In this document: positions 14,371 to 19,343 of the stretch, piece by piece
Layout: each line of letters opens with the position of its first letter
Position numbering within the stretch: position 1 is the first letter of the stretch
Assembly (NCBI GenBank): GCA_035539855.1
Contig: DATLHO010000275.1
Coordinates: 1 to 19,343, forward strand
Reading direction: 5' to 3'
DNA from: DATLHO01 sp035539855
GTDB lineage: Bacteria; Bacteroidota; Ignavibacteria; OLB7
DNA: 19,343 nucleotides
Notes under the pieces: generated by a model
The model's input: only the letters and a program-made list of their open reading frames with translations
What the model was told of the DNA's origin: nothing
Database searches by the model: none
Made by a program: the position numbers and the translations under genes

Positions 14371-15503
14371 TGCCGGCGGCCGCGTCGGCGCCGTCGGAGC
14401 GACGCACGATTTTCGTCGTCGCGGGCGAGGCCTCCGGCGACATGCATGCCGCGGAGCTCGTCCGCGAGCTCAGGCTCCGCGTCCCGGATCTCGAGCTCAT
14501 CGGCATCGGCAGTGAGCGTCTGGCGGCCGAAGGGCTCGAGTCGCTCGTCGACGCATCGCGCATGAACGTCGCGGGATTCCTCGAAGTCGTTCGGCGCTAT
14601 CGCTTCCTGCGCGCTGCCTTTGCGCGCGCCGTCGATCTGGCGCGCACGCGCCGCCCCGCGCTCGCCATCCTCGTCGACTACCCCGGCTTCAACCTCCGCC
14701 TGGCCCGCGAGCTCCACACGCTTGGAATCCCCGTCGCCTACTACATCGCCCCGCAGGTCTGGGCCTGGAAGGAGGGACGCGTCGCGCAGTTGCGTCGCTA
14801 CGTCGACGAGCTCATCGTCGCTTTCCCGTTCGAAGTCGCCTGGTTCGCCGAGCGCGGCGTGACCGCGCGGTTCTTCGGGCATCCGATCGTCGACATGCTC
14901 GCCCGCCAGAGCGCGCCCGCGTCGCCGCGGCCGGCGTCGCGACGGAGCACGATCACCTATCTGCCCGGCAGCCGCAGTCACGAGATCGTCCGGCACATGC
15001 CGTTGCTCACGGCGGTGATGCGGCGTCTCGGCGCGCAGTATCATCACGTCGTGCCGCTCGCGCCGACGATCGAGCGTGCGGAGCTCGAGCCGTACCTGGC
15101 GCAGGCGAGCTTCGAGATCGCGACCGACGCGCGCGAGGCGCTCGGCCGCTCCGACGCGGCGCTGGTCAAGGCGGGGACCTCGACGATCGAGGCGGCGCTG
15201 GCGGGCGTGCCGTTCGCGGCGTACTACCGGACGTCGCGCGTCAGTTACGAGATCGCGCGACGCTTCATCACGGTGCCGTGGATCGCGATGGTGAACATCC
15301 TCGCCGGCCGCGGGATCGTCCGCGAGTTCATCCAGGAGCAGGCCGAGCCGGAGGCGATGGCCGACGAGCTCCAGCGGATCGTCGAGGATGGGGCCTATCG
15401 CGCGACGATGATCGCCGAGCTCGTCGCGGTGCGCACGGCGCTCGGGGAGCCCGGCGCGGCAGCGCGGGTGGCGGAGTTCATCGTCGGGAGGTTTCTGCGA
15501 TGA
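14370..15503 (+). CDS. lpxB: Lipid-A-disaccharide synthase
   Basis: LpxB (GT19 family) joins UDP-2,3-diacylglucosamine to lipid X at the inner face of the inner membrane to form the lipid A disaccharide. The product (377 aa; E. coli 382) has AGEASGDMHAAELVREL (18-34), the Asp-containing VDYPGFNLRLA near 102-112, YYIAPQVWAWKEGR (124-137), FGHPIVD, YLPGSRSHEI and the nucleotide-binding KAGTSTIEAALAGVPF near 268. The ATG overlaps the lpxA TGA by one base (TGATG); a GTG three bases earlier is also possible. Its other substrate enzyme, LpxH or LpxI, is not encoded in this window. Confidence 0.96.
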   Translation: MPAAASAPSERRTIFVVAGEASGDMHAAELVRELRLRVPDLELIGIGSERLAAEGLESLVDASRMNVAGFLEVVRRYRFLRAAFARAVDLARTRRPALAILVDYPGFNLRLARELHTLGIPVAYYIAPQVWAWKEGRVAQLRRYVDELIVAFPFEVAWFAERGVTARFFGHPIVDMLARQSAPASPRPASRRSTITYLPGSRSHEIVRHMPLLTAVMRRLGAQYHHVVPLAPTIERAELEPYLAQASFEIATDAREALGRSDAALVKAGTSTIEAALAGVPFAAYYRTSRVSYEIARRFITVPWIAMVNILAGRGIVREFIQEQAEPEAMADELQRIVEDGAYRATMIAELVAVRTALGEPGAAARVAEFIVGRFLR

Positions 15504-16195
15504 GCGTGGCAGAGGACGCGGCGCGCGACGCCGCCGAGGTCGATGCGACGCGCAACGACGCAACGGACATCCGCGTCTCCGGCCGGAGCGCGAAGGCGCG
15601 CGCCGTACATCTGGTGCTCGGCGCGGCCGCCGCGACGTGGAGAATCAGCGAGGAGATTCCGAGCGACTGCAAGGGGATCCTCCGAGGCGAATCAACAGCC
15701 GTTATTGCGTTCTGGCATTTTCAGATGCTGCCCCTGTGGTACGCGCTGCGTGGACTGCACCCCTCGGCGATCGTCAGTCCGAGCGCCGACGGCGGCGTCC
15801 TCGCCGGGTGGCTCGGCTCGCTCGGCTACGGTCCGGTGCTGCGCGGCTCGAGCTCGCGCGGCGGCGGCGAAGCGCTCGCGGCCGCGGTCAAGCTGCTCGC
15901 CGATCGCAGCGTCCTGCTGACGCCCGACGGTCCGCGCGGTCCGTCGCGCCAGGCCAAGGCCGGCGCGCTCGTCGCGGCATTGCGTGCGGGCGTGCCGCTG
16001 GTTGTCGCAGGGTGGTCGGCCCGGCGGGTGATCCGCTTCGGATCGTGGGACAGGATGGAGGCGCCGGCGCCGTTCTCACGCGTGCGCATCCGCTACGCGC
16101 TCTTCGACCATACCGGACTGTCGGCCGAGCAACGACTGACGCCCGAGGACCTCGCGCGCCTCTCGATGGCGATCGACGCGGTCAGCGGCCGATGA
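15500..16195 (+). CDS. DUF374 lysophospholipid acyltransferase family protein
   Basis: The product (231 aa) matches the DUF374 branch of membrane-associated acyltransferases. It shows WHF at 72-74 (the His of the acyltransferase motif), SPSADGG (93-99), RGSSSRGG (115-122) and TPDGPRGP (141-148). A hydrophobic stretch at about 36-48 may anchor it to the membrane, and the first 35 residues are a hydrophilic extension. The family is thought to transfer acyl chains to lipid acceptors, but its substrate is unproven. Its ATGA overlap with lpxB and a good GGGAGG 8 nt upstream place it in the lipid A operon. That makes lipid A or a lipid A precursor a reasonable, unproven acceptor. It is not a classic LpxL/LpxM protein. 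Confidence 0.85.
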   Translation: MSVAEDAARDAAEVDATRNDATDIRVSGRSAKARAVHLVLGAAAATWRISEEIPSDCKGILRGESTAVIAFWHFQMLPLWYALRGLHPSAIVSPSADGGVLAGWLGSLGYGPVLRGSSSRGGGEALAAAVKLLADRSVLLTPDGPRGPSRQAKAGALVAALRAGVPLVVAGWSARRVIRFGSWDRMEAPAPFSRVRIRYALFDHTGLSAEQRLTPEDLARLSMAIDAVSGR

Positions 16196-16234
16196 GCGCC
16201 GACGCACGGTTCTTCCCGGAAGGTGGTATTCTTG

Positions 16235-16255
16235 AGCGGGCGCGCCGCGTCCGCT
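16235..16255 (+). terminator. Weak hairpin after the lpx operon
   Basis: AGCGGGCG (16235-16242) pairs with CGTCCGCT (16248-16255), including one G-U pair, around a 5-nt loop, about 40 nt after the DUF374 stop. No T run follows. It may mark the end of the envelope transcript. Confidence 0.3.
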
Positions 16256-16272
16256 GAAATCCTCCGTCCCCG

Positions 16273-16280
16273 TACATTTG
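16273..16280 (+). promoter_or_regulatory. Candidate -7 element before the nuclease gene
   Basis: TACATTTG matches the Bacteroidota -7 consensus TAnnTTTG exactly and lies 43 nt before the ATG at 16324. No TTTG -33 element is found at the usual distance, so support rests on this element and its position. Confidence 0.3.
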
Positions 16281-16323
16281 CTGACATCAACGTGATTCGG
16301 CGCCGAAGTACGTCATTCAAGGG

Positions 16324-17553
16324 ATGCAATCCCCGAGTGATCCCAAGACTCCCATGCCTATGACCTCGCTCGAAACGTTGAATGCCCTGCAGACGGAGGC
16401 ATTGAAGATCGACCGCAAGGGGCACCCCTCGGCCTCCGGGATGGAGCGGCTGATCCTGTGCTCCGGTAGCTGGCAGCTCGAGCGTACCGTCGAGATCCAC
16501 GAGGCGCCGAGCCGCTCCGCGCTCGACGGCTCGATGCTCCACGAGGTGCTCGCCGGGCTGCGTCCGGATACGGGGCTCTCCGAGCGCCACCAGTTCGTCG
16601 TCCGCCGCTGCCACGAGATCGTCGAGGAGCTCGAGCGCGAGCTCGCGTTTCCGCGCGACGCCGAAGGGCGGCGCGTCATCGTCGAGGAGCGCTTCTGGTA
16701 CTACGACGAGGACCACCGCGAGCTCTACTCCGGCCAGATGGATTACGCCGCGGTCATCGGCAGCCGCGGGCTCATCGTCGACTACAAGACCGGCACCGGT
16801 CCGGTGACGCCGACCGCGGCGAACTGGCAGATGCGCGCGTCGGCGGTGCTTCTGGCGCACAACTTCGAGCTCGACGAGGTCTTCGTCGCGATCGTGCAGC
16901 CGCTGGCCGAGCAGGACACGAGCGTCGTGCGCTACAGCCGCGAAGACCTGCGCCGCGCCGAGGTCGACATCCTCGTCGGGCTCCGCATGGCCAACGCCAA
17001 GGACGCGGCGCGCACGCCGGGCGACCGGCAGTGCCGCTACTGTCGCGCCAAGGCGCTGTGTCCGGAGGTGCGAGGCGAGGTTCTCGGTCTGGTGCCCGCG
17101 TCGGTCGCCTCCGCTGGCACGCTGCCGCGGCGCCAGCACGTGACGCTGCCGACGCTCAGCGGACAGGAGCTCGCCGAGCTGCTGCCGAAACTCGAGCTCG
17201 CCGAGAAGGTGATCCGCGAGATCCGCCGCCAGGCGAAGGACACGCTCGAGCGTGATCCGACCGCGATCGAGGGCTACCGCCTGCGCGAGGGATCCGAGCG
17301 CCGCAACGTCCGCGACGTCGAGGAGGCGTACCGGCGCCTGAAGGACATTCTGACTCCAGAGCAGTTCGCCGCCTGCTGCAACGTGCAGCTCGGCCGGCTC
17401 GAGGAAATGCTCCGCGCCGTGACCGGCGAGTCGATGGCGCGCTCCAGGGAGATTCTCGACGAGCTCCTCGGCGATACGATCGACCGCCGGCCGACCGACC
17501 GCTCGATCGACCGCATCGACAGGCCGGACATGCGGGGACGGTTCGAGGACTAG
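16324..17553 (+). CDS. PD-(D/E)XK nuclease family protein with Cas4/AddB-like cysteines
   Basis: The product (409 aa) resembles RecB-family nucleases of the phage DUF2800 type. It has SASGMERLILCSGSW near the N-terminus (Cys46), GSMLHE (His73, Glu74), Asp140 in SGQMDY, DYK at 153-155 and Gln169 in NWQM, which is the usual order of PD-(D/E)XK catalytic residues. CRYCRAKALC supplies Cys237, Cys240 and Cys246. One Cys before the nuclease core and three after it is the arrangement that binds a 4Fe-4S cluster in AddB and Cas4. The C-terminal 130 residues are helical and charged. No phage, cas or recombination genes lie beside it, and it appears to be its own transcription unit. Its DNA substrate is unknown. 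Met11 and Met13 are alternative starts. Confidence 0.75.
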   Translation: MQSPSDPKTPMPMTSLETLNALQTEALKIDRKGHPSASGMERLILCSGSWQLERTVEIHEAPSRSALDGSMLHEVLAGLRPDTGLSERHQFVVRRCHEIVEELERELAFPRDAEGRRVIVEERFWYYDEDHRELYSGQMDYAAVIGSRGLIVDYKTGTGPVTPTAANWQMRASAVLLAHNFELDEVFVAIVQPLAEQDTSVVRYSREDLRRAEVDILVGLRMANAKDAARTPGDRQCRYCRAKALCPEVRGEVLGLVPASVASAGTLPRRQHVTLPTLSGQELAELLPKLELAEKVIREIRRQAKDTLERDPTAIEGYRLREGSERRNVRDVEEAYRRLKDILTPEQFAACCNVQLGRLEEMLRAVTGESMARSREILDELLGDTIDRRPTDRSIDRIDRPDMRGRFED

Positions 17554-17624
17554 TGGGATCGCGGCACTACGCTGAAACGCCGCGTGGTGCTCGCGGACCC
17601 CTTTGACCGCGCGCGAATAGAACG

Positions 17625-17656
17625 AGGGCTTCCGGAGATACTCTGGAAGCCCTTTG
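17625..17656 (+). terminator. Strong intrinsic terminator after the nuclease gene
   Basis: A 13-pair stem (17625-17637 with 17641-17653, including one G-U pair) has an ATA triloop. The outer arms AGGGCTTCC and GGAAGCCCT are perfect complements. TTTG follows. It begins 71 nt after the nuclease stop and isolates that gene from the one downstream. Confidence 0.75.
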
Positions 17657-17806
17657 AGCGTTTCGTTGGATACGCTTCCTCCTCGATCGATGAATCCGTA
17701 CCATTCGGTACCCAGCGACACGCTTTACGATGAGCGTTCGCGTTGTCGCGACGACTCTCCGTCACTCACTCGACGTCGCCCCATGCCGAACCGGAGAATC
17801 CCGGCG

Positions 17807-19343
17807 ATGCACTCCAACGTCAATCGCATCCGTTTCGCACTTCTCATCCTCGCGGTTGCAGTCGCGATGTGCGCGCCGAATGCACTCGCGCAGCGAGCCG
17901 CGACCCAGTGGCGATTCGGCGAAGGGGCCGGTCTTGTGTTCCATCCCGATGGCTCGGTCACGAGCGTCTTCAGCAGTCCTCTGCGAACGATCGGAGGAAG
18001 CACATCGCTGGCCGATCGACGAACAGGGGAGCTGCTTTTCTTCAGCGACGGCCGGACCATCTGGGATCGCACCGATGCGGTCATGAGCGGCGGCACCGAG
18101 ATTTCGGTCGAGAGCCATGGGCAGCATGTGCTCGCGCTGCGCCAGGCGGGGAGCGATCGTCGCTACGCGATCTTCACATCGTACAAGGCACCCGATGATA
18201 CATCGTGGCCTCTCGGGTACTTCGCGACGTTCATCGATCTACCTCCAAGCAGCCGCGGGAACGTGACGGCCCGTGCCACGCGGATCACGGGCTCCTCGAG
18301 CGAAGGGCTCACTGCGATACGGCGGTGTGATCGTGATGGCTATTGGGTGATTGGTCGAGACACGGCTGGAGCCTTGCTCGTGTGGCCATACGACGCAAAC
18401 GGGATCGGTCTCGTGACGTCGCATTCCGTCGGTGCGTGGAGCGTCGCCCTGTGGAGTCGCGATCGGCCAGCAAACGCTTGGTGGTGGGGAACGACAAGAG
18501 CGAGCGTCGATGGCCGGCGCGTCGCGTTCGCGCACCCGAGCGACGATTCGATGGCTCTGGTCGTCATCGTCGACTTCGACCCCGCGACGGGCAGGTTTGC
18601 AGACACACCCGCCATTCGTATCCCCATCGACGGCAGTGTGCTCCCGGGACAGGCAGCCGGAGCAGACGACATGAGCTTCTCGCCCGATGGACGAAAGCTT
18701 TACGTGACCACGTTCATCGGCGGTCGGCTGCTGCAGTTCGACGTCTCCACGAATGACTCGCTCGAAGTCGCGCGCTCACGCCGAGTGATCGCCACCAGCT
18801 CGACCCGGATGTCGGGCCTGCAGCTCGGCCCGGATGGAAGGACCTACGTCGCCACGGAGTTCGAGCAGGGACTGGGCGTCATCGAGCGACCAGACAGCAC
18901 CGGCGACGAAGCGCGCTTTTCAATTCGGGGAGTCTCGTTTCCGCGCCCAACGCAATATTCGGGACGCAACCTTCCCAATCTCGTCGAAGGCGACCTTGGC
19001 CTGCGCCGCATCCCCGCTCCGGCCGACTCAATGTGCGCGGGCGGTGTCGTGCAGCTGCGCGCTGGCTGGGTCGCGAACCCTCGCTGGGAGCCCGCGGCGA
19101 CCGTCTCGTGCACAACCTGCCTCGATCCGCTTGCTTCTCCCGACTCGACGACCACCTACTATCTCTACTCCGGAAACGGCGGCTGCGGTCCGATTGACTC
19201 GACGACGGTCACGGTCTTCCCGACACCGACCTATCGCCTCGGCGGCGACACTCTTCTCTGTCCCGGCGAATCGACCGAGCTTGTCGTGAGCACGAGCGCA
19301 AGCGTGCGCTGGCTGCCGTCGGATGATCTGTCGTGCACCGACT
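17807..19343 (+). CDS. Exported propeller-like protein with CTxC Ig/PKD-like repeats, 3' truncated
   Basis: The frame is open from ATG 17807 to the window end with no stop: 512 codons plus one base, so the gene is cut by the window edge. It begins with a signal peptide (RIRFALLILAVAVAMCAPNALA, cleaved near residue 29). Residues 33-190 (WRFGEGAGLVF, GELLFFSDGRTIWDR, EGLTAIRRCDRDGYWVI) match the start of a large family of exported Bacteroidota proteins that usually end in a T9SS sorting domain. Propeller-type repeats such as FSPDGRKLYVTT and LGPDGRTYVAT follow at about 290-360. An Ig/PKD-like module with CTTC (435-438) and SPDSTTTYYL comes next, and a second copy begins at the edge. GGAGA lies 9 nt before this ATG; ATG 17783 is an in-frame alternative. 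A surface or adhesive role is inferred. Codon use is less GC-biased than in the neighbours. Confidence 0.85.
   Translation, partial: MHSNVNRIRFALLILAVAVAMCAPNALAQRAATQWRFGEGAGLVFHPDGSVTSVFSSPLRTIGGSTSLADRRTGELLFFSDGRTIWDRTDAVMSGGTEISVESHGQHVLALRQAGSDRRYAIFTSYKAPDDTSWPLGYFATFIDLPPSSRGNVTARATRITGSSSEGLTAIRRCDRDGYWVIGRDTAGALLVWPYDANGIGLVTSHSVGAWSVALWSRDRPANAWWWGTTRASVDGRRVAFAHPSDDSMALVVIVDFDPATGRFADTPAIRIPIDGSVLPGQAAGADDMSFSPDGRKLYVTTFIGGRLLQFDVSTNDSLEVARSRRVIATSSTRMSGLQLGPDGRTYVATEFEQGLGVIERPDSTGDEARFSIRGVSFPRPTQYSGRNLPNLVEGDLGLRRIPAPADSMCAGGVVQLRAGWVANPRWEPAATVSCTTCLDPLASPDSTTTYYLYSGNGGCGPIDSTTVTVFPTPTYRLGGDTLLCPGESTELVVSTSASVRWLPSDDLSCTD

Noticed and set aside
16324..17553. Calling the nuclease Cas4 and looking for a CRISPR array
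   Set aside because: No cas1/cas2 neighbours and no regularly spaced direct repeats are present in the window; the length and N-terminus fit DUF2800-like proteins better than Cas4.
16093..17721. Minus-strand open frame of 542 codons opposite the nuclease gene
   Set aside because: The plus-strand protein has an intact catalytic and cysteine pattern; the antisense frame runs through the terminator hairpin and shows no motif.
1..19343. Insertion sequences, integrases, prophage or attachment sites
   Set aside because: No transposase or integrase motifs, no terminal inverted repeats and no target-site duplications were seen. The tRNA-Leu 3' end is not repeated elsewhere in the window as far as reading by eye can tell.

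Overview
The window is GC-rich DNA (about two thirds G+C by eye) from a Gram-negative bacterium. It most likely belongs to the Bacteroidota/Chlorobiota/Rhodothermota side of the FCB group. Four things point there: LpxC and FabZ are fused in one polypeptide; the order uppS-bamA-skp-skp-lpxD-lpxC/fabZ-lpxA is typical of that group; a DUF1501 protein ends in a type IX secretion (T9SS) type A-like sorting domain; and the last, truncated gene belongs to an exported Bacteroidota-type family with 'CTxC...SP..TTTYYL' Ig/PKD-like repeats. Shine-Dalgarno use is patchy, and a few Bacteroidota-style promoters (TTTG, about 20 nt, TAnnTTTG) can be proposed. The exact phylum cannot be settled from this window.

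Layout. (1) 1-2700: a large S1-domain protein (ribosomal protein S1 type) with unusually long disordered ends and a Gly/Arg-rich segment, a hairpin terminator, tRNA-Leu(UAA), and a strong 12-bp hairpin terminating the convergent operon. (2) 2715-5882, minus strand: a two-gene operon of Tat-exported proteins, DUF1800 followed by DUF1501, the latter with a T9SS-like C-terminal domain. (3) 5883-6192: a divergent intergenic region with a candidate promoter in each direction and three related GAACATTC half-sites. (4) 6193-16195, plus strand: a long envelope-biogenesis cluster. It contains uppS (undecaprenyl-PP synthase), bamA (outer-membrane protein assembly), two tandem skp/ompH chaperone genes, lpxD, lpxC-fabZ, lpxA, lpxB and a DUF374 acyltransferase. 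Most junctions are overlaps or short gaps. The exception is lpxD/lpxC, where 274 nt hold a terminator with a competing hairpin and a foldable lpxC leader. (5) 16324-17553: a PD-(D/E)XK nuclease with a four-cysteine pattern, followed by a very good terminator. (6) 17807-end: the 3'-truncated exported protein.

How the genes work together. The central cluster joins the lipid carrier for cell-wall and O-antigen synthesis (UppS), the machine and chaperones that build the outer membrane's protein part (BamA, Skp), and the enzymes that build its lipid A part (LpxA, C, D, B). FabZ ties lipid A to fatty-acid synthesis because both draw on beta-hydroxyacyl-ACP. LpxH/LpxI, LpxK and KdtA are not in the window. 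Nothing here amounts to a clearly new system. The items most worth a second look are the competing hairpins and leader before lpxC, the Cas4/AddB-like nuclease, the Tat plus T9SS combination on DUF1501, and the half-sites in the divergent promoter region.
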